Below are positions 45,204 through 53,692 of a stretch of 64,000 nucleotides of DNA, in pieces. The stretch comes from Burkholderia sp. Bp9143 (GTDB lineage Bacteria; Pseudomonadota; Gammaproteobacteria; Burkholderiales; Burkholderiaceae). A model generated the notes under the pieces. That model had not been told where the DNA came from, searched no databases, and was given only the letters and a program-made list of their open reading frames with translations. Numbering within the stretch: position 1 is the stretch's first letter; each line of letters opens with the position of its first letter. The DNA lies in assembly GCF_003853645.1 (NCBI RefSeq), contig NZ_QTPO01000028.1, positions 1 through 64,000 on the forward strand, given 5' to 3'. The translations under genes and the position numbers were made by a program.

Positions 45204-46868
45204 TCAGCCGAGATCGAGCGCGTTCGTCAGGTCGCCCGGCGGCGTTGCGCCGCGCGACGCGAACGCCTTGTCGCGCGCGGCGACGCCGTCGAGCGGCGCG
45301 AGCCCGTGCACGCGGCTGATGAAGCGCAGGATCGAGTTCGTGTCGTACATCGTGTGGTCGACGTAACCCTTCTTCGCGAACGGCGAGATCACCAGCGCCG
45401 GAATCCGCGAGCCGGGGCCCCAGCGATCGCCGACCGGCGGCGCGACATGATCCCACCAGCCGCCGTTCTCGTCGTGCGTCATCACGATCACGGTGTTCGC
45501 CCACTGCGGGCCGCGCCGGATCCGCTCGATCACGTTCGCGATGTGACGATCGCCGGATTCGACGTCCGCATAGCCCGCGTGCATGTTCAGGTTGCCCTGC
45601 GGCTTGTAGAACGCGACGGCCGGCAGGCGGCCCGCGTCGATGTCGGCGATGAAGCGGTTGGTCGACGGCTCGTCGCCGAGGCCCGCGTCGCGCAAATGCT
45701 TGCGGCGCGCGTCGGTGCCCGGCGCGTAGTTCGCGAAGTAGTTGAACGGCTGGTGGTGGTACTGGAAATCGGGAACCATGCCCGTGTCGCGGTGCTCGAG
45801 CGCGTACTGCCACGCGCCGCTGTACCACGCCCAGTCGACGTTCTTCTCCGACAGCCGGTCGCCGATCGTCGCGTAGCCTTGCGGCGGGATCACGCGATGG
45901 TCGGCCGGATCCGCATACGCGGCGTTGCCCGGATCGGCCGGCGGCACGTAGCTCGGCTGGTAAGGCGGCGCCATCGTGTTGACGCCGTAGCCGTCGGGCG
46001 TCAGCGGGCCGTCGACCGCGAACTTCGGCGGGCCCTCGAGCGCGGACGCCGGCGAATCGGCGGCGAGCGTCAACCGCGTGCCGGCCGGATCGTCGCCGTC
46101 GACCTTCGACAGCAGCTTCGCCGCGTGCGGATGCTTGTGTGCATCCGGATAGATCGGCGGCTGCGCGGAAATCAGGAACATGTGGTTCAGCCACGAACCG
46201 CCGAAGGCCGCCATGAAGAAGTTGTCGCACAGCGTGTATTGCCGCGCGAGGTTCCACAGCCGCAGCGTGTCGGCGGAATTGCGGTAATGGCCCATCACGA
46301 GGCCGCCCGAATCGGCCCACGCGGCGAACTGGTTGTTGCGGCCCGCGGCGATCTGCATCTGGTTCTGGTAGAAGCGGTGCCACAGGTCGCGCGTGATCAC
46401 GCCGTTCGGCAGCGGCTTGCCCTGCGCGTCGGCGATCCGGAACGGCGCGTTCGGCAGCTTGTCGATGTCGCGCTCGGCGATCGCGTAGCGCTTGCCGTCG
46501 ACTTCCTGCGCTCGCGGCACGAGCCCGCCCCAGATCTTCGGCAGTACCGGCAGCGGCGTCTTGCCGTCGCGATCGAGCTGCCGCGCGTGCTCGGGCTTCA
46601 CCTCGCCGAGCGGATATTGCACGCCCGGGAAATCGCCGTACAGGTTCGTGAAGCTGCGGTTCTCCGCATAGATCACGACGATGTGACGCACCTGCCGGCG
46701 TAGCGCGTCGTCGAGCCGCAGGTCGGCGGCGGAGCGCGGCGCGCCGCCCGGCGTGGTCTCGCAGCCGCCGAGCGCGACACCCGCGCCGAGCGCGGCGAGG
46801 CCGCCGAGCATGCGGCGGCGGTCGGGATCAACGGGAAGGTCGTCGGGGCGATCGGGGGTGTCGTTCAC
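45204..46868 (-). CDS. AcpA-type acid phosphatase / phospholipase C family protein
   Basis: A 554-residue phosphoesterase of the bacterial phospholipase C/AcpA superfamily. The N-terminus has a twin-arginine-like stretch (RRRMLGG, 17-23) and a lipobox LGGC with Cys36, suggesting Tat export and lipid anchoring. The metal/nucleophile motif YAENRSF (67-73) and the later DENGGWWDHV are typical. The start is GTG at 46868 with GAGGAG eight bases upstream. It may hydrolyse phosphomonoesters or phospholipids outside the inner membrane. A Pho-box-like site is in the divergent spacer. Confidence 0.87.
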   Translation of the reverse strand: MNDTPDRPDDLPVDPDRRRMLGGLAALGAGVALGGCETTPGGAPRSAADLRLDDALRRQVRHIVVIYAENRSFTNLYGDFPGVQYPLGEVKPEHARQLDRDGKTPLPVLPKIWGGLVPRAQEVDGKRYAIAERDIDKLPNAPFRIADAQGKPLPNGVITRDLWHRFYQNQMQIAAGRNNQFAAWADSGGLVMGHYRNSADTLRLWNLARQYTLCDNFFMAAFGGSWLNHMFLISAQPPIYPDAHKHPHAAKLLSKVDGDDPAGTRLTLAADSPASALEGPPKFAVDGPLTPDGYGVNTMAPPYQPSYVPPADPGNAAYADPADHRVIPPQGYATIGDRLSEKNVDWAWYSGAWQYALEHRDTGMVPDFQYHHQPFNYFANYAPGTDARRKHLRDAGLGDEPSTNRFIADIDAGRLPAVAFYKPQGNLNMHAGYADVESGDRHIANVIERIRRGPQWANTVIVMTHDENGGWWDHVAPPVGDRWGPGSRIPALVISPFAKKGYVDHTMYDTNSILRFISRVHGLAPLDGVAARDKAFASRGATPPGDLTNALDLG

Positions 46869-46985
46869 GTCGTGTGCTCCTCGGATTGGCGGTTGTCGTT
46901 CGATGCGCGGCAGCGTCGCACAGCCTGCCGCGACGCGGGACGGGACGCAACGGCCGGCGTCGCGCCCGGGCGGGGCGATGGCGGC

Positions 46986-47017
46986 CGTCACAAAAATGTC
47001 ACGAACGCGACTATAAC
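46986..47017 (+). promoter_or_regulatory. Pho-box-like promoter
   Basis: Direct repeats GTCAC at 46987-46991 and 46998-47002, 11 bp apart with an A-rich spacer (CGTCACAAAAATGTCACG), match the PhoB box layout TGTCA-N6-TGTCA. A -10-like TATAAC follows at 47012-47017, nine bases after the second repeat, on the plus strand. The rest of the 416-base spacer (46869-47284) has no convincing CDS. Confidence 0.5.
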
Positions 47018-47284
47018 GCGGCCCGCGGCGTCGATGAAAGGTGTCTGTCGGACAATGCGCGACGTCCGCGCGCGAGCTAGACTTGAATCACGGGCGGTGC
47101 GTTGCGGCGCACTGTCCGTGCGAAGGCCGCCCGGCGGCGCCTTCGCGGTGTCATTCATGCGACGAAACGAGGCGACGATGGCGCGGATGCATTGCGTGTG
47201 TGCGTGGCTGCCGATGCCGCGCGCCGGCCGGGCGCGCGGGCACGCATAAGCGCGCCGCGCGGCGCGACCGGCCGGCCCGATGCC

Positions 47285-49252
47285 ATGGACAGGAAATTCG
47301 ACTTCGCAGGACTGCTGATCGCGGCGGGCTTCTTCGTGCTGTTCGCCGCGCAGTTGCTGATGCTGCGTCCGGCGTCGACGATGATCGCGTACAGCGACTT
47401 CCACCGGCTCGTCGCCGCGCGGCTCGTCGACGATCTCGAGATCGGACCGGCGACGATCACGGGCACGCTGACGATGCCGCAGGCCGGCGCGCTGCTGCCG
47501 GCGTCGGAAGTCGCGGCCGTGAAGTCGGACGGCACGTCGCCACGCTTCAGCACCAACCGCGTGACCGACCCGCAACTGATCGACACGCTGACCGCCGGCG
47601 GCATCCGGTTTCACGGCGCGTCCGACACCGGCTGGATCGCGTCGCTCGCGTCGTGGCTGGTGCCGCTCGTCGCGTTCGTGTTCATCTGGAACCTGATGCT
47701 GCGCAAGCGTGGCGGGCTGCAGGACTTCACCGGGATGGGCAAGAGCCGCGCACGCGTGTACGTGCAGCAGGAAACCGGCATCACGTTCGACGACATCGCG
47801 GGCATCGACGAAGCGAAGGCCGAGCTGCAGCAACTCGTCGCGTTCCTGCGCAACCCCGATCGCTACCAGCGGCTCGGCGGCAAGATTCCGAAGGGCGTGC
47901 TCGTCGTCGGTGCGCCCGGCACCGGCAAGACGCTGCTCGCGCGCGCGGTGGCCGGCGAGGCGGCCGTGCCGTTCTTCTCGATCAGCGGCTCGGCGTTCGT
48001 CGAGATGTTCGTCGGCGTCGGCGCGGCGCGCGTGCGCGACCTGTTCGAGCAGGCGCAACAGAAGGCGCCGTGCATCGTGTTCGTCGACGAGCTCGACGCG
48101 CTCGGCAAGGTGCGCGGCGTCGGTCCGATGTCGGGCAACGACGAGCGCGAGCAGACGCTCAACCAGCTGCTCGTCGAGATGGACGGTTTCCAGGCCGGCT
48201 CCGGCGTGATCATCATGGCCGCGACCAACCGGCCGGAGATTCTCGATCCCGCGCTGCTGCGCCCGGGCCGCTTCGACCGTCACATCGCGATCGACCGGCC
48301 CGATGTGAACGGCCGCCGCCAGATTCTCGGCGTGCACGTGAAACACGTGAAGCTCGCGACCGACGTCGACCTCGGCGAACTCGCGTCGCGCACGCCGGGT
48401 TTCGTCGGCGCGGATCTCGCGAACGTCGTCAACGAGGCCGCGCTGCATGCGGCGGAACTCGGCAAGCCGGCGATCGGGATGGACGACTTCGACGAGGCGA
48501 TCGATCGCGCGCTGACGGGCCTCGAGCGCAAGAGCCGCGTGATGAACGCGCAGGAGAAGCTGACGATCGCCTATCACGAGGCCGGCCATGCACTCGTCGC
48601 GGAAAGCCGCGCGCATTGCGATCCGGTGAAGAAGGTGTCGATCATTCCGCGCGGCGTGGCCGCGCTCGGCTACACGCAGCAGGTGCCGACCGAGGATCGC
48701 TACGTCCTGCGCCGCAGCGAGCTGCTCGATCGGATCGATGCGCTGCTCGGCGGGCGCGTCGCGGAAGAACTCGTGTTCGGCGACGTGTCGACGGGCGCGC
48801 AGAACGATCTCGAACGCGCGACCGCGATGGCGCGCCACATGGTCATGCAGTACGGGATGAGCGAGAAGATCGGGCTCGTCAGCTTCGACGACGGCGAGAC
48901 GCGCACCGGCATGCCGGGCGTATGGCATGCGGGTGAGGGCCGCTGCAGCGAGCACACCGCGCGGATGATCGACGACGAGGTGCATACGCTGCTGACCGAT
49001 GCGCATGCGCGCGTCGCGGCGACGCTCGGCGAACGTCGCGAGGCGCTCGAGCGCATCGCGCGACGGCTGCTCGCGCGCGAGGTGCTCGAACGCGATGCGC
49101 TGCAGGCGCTGATCGACGGGCGCGAGGAGCCTGCGTCTGGGTCATCCACGGCCGATAGCGGGGCTTGCGCGGGCGCGAATGCGCCGGAGCAGGCGTCGGC
49201 GATCGAGCGCGATTTCGTCGCGTACGGGCCGCCGCGCGAACCCGAGCGCTGA
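47285..49252 (+). CDS. FtsH-like ATP-dependent zinc metalloprotease (second paralogue type)
   Basis: A 655-residue membrane-anchored AAA+ protease. Two membrane helices (about 8-28 and 117-139) flank a periplasmic domain. Walker A is GAPGTGKT (209-216), Walker B FVDELDAL (266-273, with Leu where FtsH has Ile), the zinc site HEAGH (431-435), and the third ligand Asp508 in [10 protein letters not shown]. The C-terminal tail ([17 protein letters not shown]) differs from housekeeping FtsH. It lacks the usual ftsJ/folP neighbours, so it is likely an accessory copy. The start ATG at 47285 has a weak ribosome-binding site. Confidence 0.92.
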   Translation: MDRKFDFAGLLIAAGFFVLFAAQLLMLRPASTMIAYSDFHRLVAARLVDDLEIGPATITGTLTMPQAGALLPASEVAAVKSDGTSPRFSTNRVTDPQLIDTLTAGGIRFHGASDTGWIASLASWLVPLVAFVFIWNLMLRKRGGLQDFTGMGKSRARVYVQQETGITFDDIAGIDEAKAELQQLVAFLRNPDRYQRLGGKIPKGVLVVGAPGTGKTLLARAVAGEAAVPFFSISGSAFVEMFVGVGAARVRDLFEQAQQKAPCIVFVDELDALGKVRGVGPMSGNDEREQTLNQLLVEMDGFQAGSGVIIMAATNRPEILDPALLRPGRFDRHIAIDRPDVNGRRQILGVHVKHVKLATDVDLGELASRTPGFVGADLANVVNEAALHAAELGKPAIGMDDFDEAIDRALTGLERKSRVMNAQEKLTIAYHEAGHALVAESRAHCDPVKKVSIIPRGVAALGYTQQVPTEDRYVLRRSELLDRIDALLGGRVAEELVFGDVSTGAQNDLERATAMARHMVMQYGMSEKIGLVSFDDGETRTGMPGVWHAGEGRCSEHTARMIDDEVHTLLTDAHARVAATLGERREALERIARRLLAREVLERDALQALIDGREEPASGSSTADSGACAGANAPEQASAIERDFVAYGPPREPER

Positions 49253-49375
49253 AGCCCGCATCTCGCACGCGGCCGGCGGGCGGCCATGATCGCGCCGCAC
49301 CGTCGCTGCGACCCAGACTTGCCGACGCGGCGTTGCGCCGGCGTTCCCTTTTCTCTTTCCAGTCACGGAGTCGCC

Positions 49376-49843
49376 ATGAGCGAGGCGCACGTATCGGTCG
49401 ATGTCGCGCAGCATGCGCGTTTCAGTTTCGAAGTCACGTTTGCGGGCACCGAGCTTTCGCCGGTGCTCACCGACGAACCGCCGCCGCTCGGCGCCGGCCG
49501 CGGCCCGAACCCCGTCCGGCTGCTGGCCGCGGCCGTCGCGAGCTGCCTCGCGGCGAGCCTGTTGTTCGCGCTCGAGAAACAGCGCGTCGATCCGCAGCCG
49601 GTCACCGCACATATCGACGTCGACATGGTGCAGAACGATGCAGGCAGGGTGCGAGTGGGCGCGATGGCCGTGGCGCTGTCGGTCGGCAAGGCGTGGGCCG
49701 ATCTCGCGGCGGCGACGCGCATGCTCGACCGGTTCGATACGTACTGCGTGGTGACCGAGAGCATGCGCGACGGCATTCCGATCGCGGTGACGGTGCAGGA
49801 CGTGAATGGTGCGGTGCTCGACCGCGAGACGACCGGCGTGTGA
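49376..49843 (+). CDS. OsmC family protein
   Basis: A 155-residue OsmC/Ohr-fold protein. It has the helix PVRLLAAAVASCLAASLLFAL with one active-site cysteine (about 62). The second cysteine region (DTYCVVTESMRDGIPI, Cys about 123) is present, so peroxide reduction is possible. CACGGAGTCGCC precedes the ATG. It follows the FtsH-like gene by 123 bases and converges on otsA. Hydroperoxide detoxification is the family role. Confidence 0.85.
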   Translation: MSEAHVSVDVAQHARFSFEVTFAGTELSPVLTDEPPPLGAGRGPNPVRLLAAAVASCLAASLLFALEKQRVDPQPVTAHIDVDMVQNDAGRVRVGAMAVALSVGKAWADLAAATRMLDRFDTYCVVTESMRDGIPIAVTVQDVNGAVLDRETTGV

Positions 49844-49865
49844 GCGTGCGTCAGGACCGGGTGCG

Positions 49866-51272
49866 TCAGGACTCGGTCGCGGCGGCGACTTCCGACGCTT
49901 CAGCGAGGGCGTCGAGAAAGCGGGTGCGCCACCAGTGCACGTCGGTCCTGCGCACGATCGCCATCAGCGCGTCGTGACGCTGGCGGCGTTCCTCGAGCGG
50001 CATCGTGAGCGCGCGCTGGATCGCCTGCGCGGTGCCCTGCGTGTCGTACGGATTGACGAGCAGCGCGGGCTTCAGCTGCTCGGCCGCGCCCGCGAAACGC
50101 GACAGCACGAGCACGCCCGGGTCGGCCTCGTCCTGCGCGGCGAGAAACTCCTTCGCGACCAGGTTCATCCCGTCGCGCAGCGGCGTGACGAGCGCGACGC
50201 GGCTCGCGCGGTAGAGGCCCGGCAAGCGCTTGCGCGCGACCGTGCGATGGATGTAGCGCATCGGCATCCACTCGAGTTCGCCGTAGTCGCCGTTGATCGC
50301 GCCGCACAGGCTGTCCATCTCGCGCCGCAGGTCGTCGTATGCGCCGAGATCCTCGCGGCTCGGCGCGGCGATCTGGATCAGCGTCGCGCGGTCGCGGTTC
50401 TCCGGATACTGTTCGAGCAGCTGACGGAACGCGTGCACGCGCTGCGGCAGCCCCTTCGTGTAGTCGAGCCGGTCGACGCCGACCAGCAGCTGGCGGCGCG
50501 AATACTCGTCGCGCATCCGCTCGAACATGTCGATCCCGTCGCGATTCTCCGCGAGTGCCGCGAATTCGTCGACGTCGATGCCGATCGGGAACGCACCGGC
50601 CGACAGCGTGCGGCCGAACGCGCGCAGGCGGCCGTCCGGCAGCCGCGCGGCGCCGGCTTCCGCCTCGACGTAATGCTCGAAGTGAAGCAGGTCCGATTCG
50701 GTCTGGAAGCCGACGAGGTCGTATGCGAACAGCGAGCGCATCAGCCACTCGTGCTCTGGGATCGCGGCCATGATCGGCGGCGGCGGCATCGGGATGTGCA
50801 GGAAGAAGCCGATCGGATTCGTGCAGCCCATCGCACGCAGTTCGGCGGCGAGCGGAATCAGCTGGTAGTCGTGGACCCAGACGGTATCGTCGGGGCGCAG
50901 CAGCGTGCTCAGCTTGCGCGCGAACAGCTGGTTCACGCGCCGGTAGCCGTCGGCGAAGCGCCGGTCGAACTGCGCGAGATCGAGGCGGTAGTGGAACACC
51001 GGCCACAGCACGTTGTTCGAGTAGCCGAGGTAATACGCGTCGTAATCCTGCGGATCGAGATCGATGGTCGCGAGCTGGATGCCGCCGACGTTCTGGATCT
51101 GCACGTCGTCGCCGTGCGCGGGATGGTCGCCGTCACCGCGCAGCCTGCCGCTCCACCCGAACCAGACGCCGCCCGATTCCTGCAGGCTGTCTTTCACGGC
51201 CACGGCAAGCCCGCCTGCCGCGGCTTTACGGGGATCTGCAATGCGATTGGATACGACGACGAGTCGGCTCAC
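49866..51272 (-). CDS. otsA: Alpha,alpha-trehalose-phosphate synthase
   Basis: GT20 retaining glycosyltransferase of 468 residues making trehalose-6-phosphate from UDP-glucose and glucose-6-phosphate. The phosphate loop GG at 20-21, WVHDYQL (132-138, Asp135), HIPMP (159-163), and the Arg268/Lys273 pair in VDRLDYTKG match characterised OtsA residues. The start is GTG at 51272 with CAGGAG seven bases upstream. No otsB phosphatase is adjacent in this window. It serves osmotic and desiccation protection. Confidence 0.96.
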   Translation of the reverse strand: MSRLVVVSNRIADPRKAAAGGLAVAVKDSLQESGGVWFGWSGRLRGDGDHPAHGDDVQIQNVGGIQLATIDLDPQDYDAYYLGYSNNVLWPVFHYRLDLAQFDRRFADGYRRVNQLFARKLSTLLRPDDTVWVHDYQLIPLAAELRAMGCTNPIGFFLHIPMPPPPIMAAIPEHEWLMRSLFAYDLVGFQTESDLLHFEHYVEAEAGAARLPDGRLRAFGRTLSAGAFPIGIDVDEFAALAENRDGIDMFERMRDEYSRRQLLVGVDRLDYTKGLPQRVHAFRQLLEQYPENRDRATLIQIAAPSREDLGAYDDLRREMDSLCGAINGDYGELEWMPMRYIHRTVARKRLPGLYRASRVALVTPLRDGMNLVAKEFLAAQDEADPGVLVLSRFAGAAEQLKPALLVNPYDTQGTAQAIQRALTMPLEERRQRHDALMAIVRRTDVHWWRTRFLDALAEASEVAAATES

Positions 51273-51643
51273 CAGCTCTCCTGCGAATGGTTGGGGAAGG
51301 TTCGTGCGGCCAGGGCGCGAGGCGGACGCCGCCATCGACGCGAGGCGCGATGGGGCCGCGATACGAGCGGACGGGAATCAGGGCACGCGATTCGCCGGTC
51401 GAACGTGGAGTGCTTTTTTAAGCATACTCGTCATTCGGCTGATTTAAAAGTGCATGACCCGGATCAACGAACCTGCACTTCGGTGAGATGCGCGTTGTTC
51501 CGTTCGGCTGACCGGCGGGAGCGGAAATTGCGCGGCACTGCAGCGGCCGTGTGCGCCACGACCGCCGCGCGCAGGCAGCGTCGATGCACAGCCGGGCCGT
51601 GCCGCGCGGCCGCGCATCGTGTTTCGTACGACGCGTGACCGCG
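51273..51643. other. 371-base spacer upstream of otsA
   Basis: The only distinct feature is a low-GC patch at 51411-51450 with an imperfect hairpin GAGTGCTT / AAGCATACTC, plus AGTGCA/TGCACT arms at 51450 and 51475. This likely holds the otsA promoter and the 3' end of the chemoreceptor transcript. No CDS is convincing. Confidence 0.45.
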
Positions 51644-53281
51644 TTACGCGGTAGCCGCGTGCCAGTGCGACGCGCCGTCGGCCGCATGCGTGCGCGCGTG
51701 CGCCGACGCCGCATGTTCGCCGGCCGGCATCCGGAATGCGGACACTGTCTCCGACAGCTCGCGACCCTGCGCCTCGAGCGATTTCGACGCGGCCGCGGCC
51801 TGCTCGACGAGCGCCGCGTTCTGCTGCGTCGTCTCGTCCATCTGCGTGATCGTCAGGTTCACCTGATCGATGCCGCGGCTCTGTTCGGCGGACGCGGCCG
51901 CGATTTCACCCATGATGTCGGTGACGCGCGCGACGGCCCGCGTCACATCCGACATCGTCTTGCCCGCTTCGTCCGCGAGCGCCGAGCCGTCCTGGATCGT
52001 CTGCACCGAAGCGGAAATCAGTTCCTTGATTTCCTTCGCGGCGGTGGACGAACGTTGCGCAAGGCTGCGCACCTCGCTCGCGACGACCGCGAAGCCGCGG
52101 CCCTGTTCGCCCGCGCGTGCCGCCTCGACGGCCGCGTTCAGCGCGAGGATGTTGGTCTGGAACGCGATGCCTTCGATGATCCCGGTGATGTCCGCGATCT
52201 TCGACGAGCTGTGGCCGATCTCCGTCATCGTGTCGACCACGCGGCCGACCACCGAACTGCCGCGCAGCGCGACGTCCGACGCATTCGCGGCGAGCGTGCT
52301 CGCCTGCTGCGCGTTCTCCGCGTTCAGGCGCACCGTCGACGTGAATTCTTCCATCGTCGCGGCGGTTTCCTGCAGCGATGCCGCCTGTTCTTCGGTGCGC
52401 TGGCTCAGGTCGAGGTTGCCCGATGCGATTTCGCCCACCGCATGCGCGATGCTGTTCGACGAATCGCGCACGCGGCCGACGATGCCGATCAGCCGCGCAT
52501 TCATCGTGCGCAGCGCGTCGAGCAGGTCGCGCGTCTCGTCGTTGCCGCTCACGCTGATGCGGCTGCCGAGATCGCCGTTGGCCACCGTGCGCGCGACGTC
52601 GACCGCCGCGACGATCGGTGACGTGATCTTGCGCGTCAGCCACAGGCCGCCGCCCACCGCGACCGCGATCGCGATCACGCAGATGGCCAGCAGCAGGTTG
52701 CGCCCGGTCGTGTAGCGATCCGCGAAGGCCTGCGCGATCGCGACTTCGCGCTCGTGCGTATAGGTTGCGTACGCATCGGTTGCGCGAATCAGTTGCGCGA
52801 GCAACGGACGGCAGCGATTGTCGATATCGGCGGTCGCCTCGTCCTTCTTGCCGGCCTGTGCGAGTCCGACGATATTCAGCGCGACGGGCCCGTAGCTCGC
52901 TTCGACGCGCATGATCTCGGCGACCAGTTCGCGCGCGCGATCGGTCGTGTCGGTCGCATTCGCCATCATGTCCTTCAGTTTCGCGAGATGGTCCTGCACG
53001 TCCTTGTGCGCCTGCTGCACGTCGGCCAGTTCGAGCTGGATGTCGGACGGCGTGGTCACGAGCACCAGGTTGCGCGCGGCGATCGCGCGCCGGTCGACCG
53101 CCGTACGGATTTGCGCGGACAGCTTCGCGCGCGCGTTGACGCCGTTCATGTACCGGGAAAACTCGTCGTTCGTATCGGACAGCGCTTTCAGCGCCATGCC
53201 CGACACGATCACGACGACCGCGGCGAGCAAACCGAAGCCGCCAAGCAGTTTTGCCTTGATGGATATTCTGGCGATTTTCAC
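51644..53281 (-). CDS. Methyl-accepting chemotaxis protein
   Basis: A 545-residue chemoreceptor. TM1 is at 11-32, then a periplasmic four-helix-bundle sensor of about 160 residues, TM2 at 194-216, HAMP to about 268, and a cytoplasmic signalling domain with the conserved hairpin tip EAARAGEQGRGFAVVA (386-401). Methylation-region sequence EEQAASLQETAATMEE is at 297-312. There is no NWETF-type CheR tether at the C-terminus, which ends in a His/Ala-rich tail. The ligand is unknown. A sigma-28-like promoter lies upstream. Confidence 0.95.
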   Translation of the reverse strand: MKIARISIKAKLLGGFGLLAAVVVIVSGMALKALSDTNDEFSRYMNGVNARAKLSAQIRTAVDRRAIAARNLVLVTTPSDIQLELADVQQAHKDVQDHLAKLKDMMANATDTTDRARELVAEIMRVEASYGPVALNIVGLAQAGKKDEATADIDNRCRPLLAQLIRATDAYATYTHEREVAIAQAFADRYTTGRNLLLAICVIAIAVAVGGGLWLTRKITSPIVAAVDVARTVANGDLGSRISVSGNDETRDLLDALRTMNARLIGIVGRVRDSSNSIAHAVGEIASGNLDLSQRTEEQAASLQETAATMEEFTSTVRLNAENAQQASTLAANASDVALRGSSVVGRVVDTMTEIGHSSSKIADITGIIEGIAFQTNILALNAAVEAARAGEQGRGFAVVASEVRSLAQRSSTAAKEIKELISASVQTIQDGSALADEAGKTMSDVTRAVARVTDIMGEIAAASAEQSRGIDQVNLTITQMDETTQQNAALVEQAAAASKSLEAQGRELSETVSAFRMPAGEHAASAHARTHAADGASHWHAATA

Positions 53282-53350
53282 GATGTGCCTCTGTGCGAGT
53301 GGTTGGCGATTGGGATTTATTGTTCGACCAGGTGAGGGCTCGTGCCGTCG

Positions 53351-53377
53351 TTAACGGGCATGCCGGATATTTCTTTA
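53351..53377 (-). promoter_or_regulatory. Sigma-28 (FliA)-like promoter for the chemoreceptor
   Basis: Reading the minus strand: TAAAGAAA, 11 bases, CCCGTTAA. The flagellar sigma consensus is TAAAGTTT-N11-GCCGATAA, so the TAAAG core, the spacing and six of eight -10 bases agree. It lies 70 bases upstream of the MCP start. Confidence 0.6.
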
Positions 53378-53451
53378 CCCATCGAAAACCCTGATTTTTA
53401 TTTTTCAATCGCTGGAAACGCCCGCCCGTTGGGTATTCCGGAGCTGGATAA

Positions 53452-53495
53452 AAATCCGTGAATCACCGATGATTCTCGCGTTCATACACGGATTT
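53452..53495. repeat. Inverted repeat in the AT-rich spacer downstream of the TonB receptor
   Basis: Arms AAATCCGTG (53452-53460) and CACGGATTT (53487-53495) with a 26-base loop. The 411-base spacer (53282-53692) is much more AT-rich than its surroundings, especially 53395-53580, and contains no convincing gene. Confidence 0.4.
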
Positions 53496-53692
53496 GAAAA
53501 CCGATCTTTTGCCGGAAGTTAATAAGTTCGGGCCGGTTATTCAAATTGTCTCGTCATTGTATTTTTATTTATGGGTGAATCGCGCATTGACATTCGGACG
53601 AGCGGGAGTGCGCGATTCGGCTCCGTGAAACGGGCGTACGGATTTTCGCCCGACAGAACCGGCCCGCGACCGCGCCGCGGGCCGTCCGGCGA

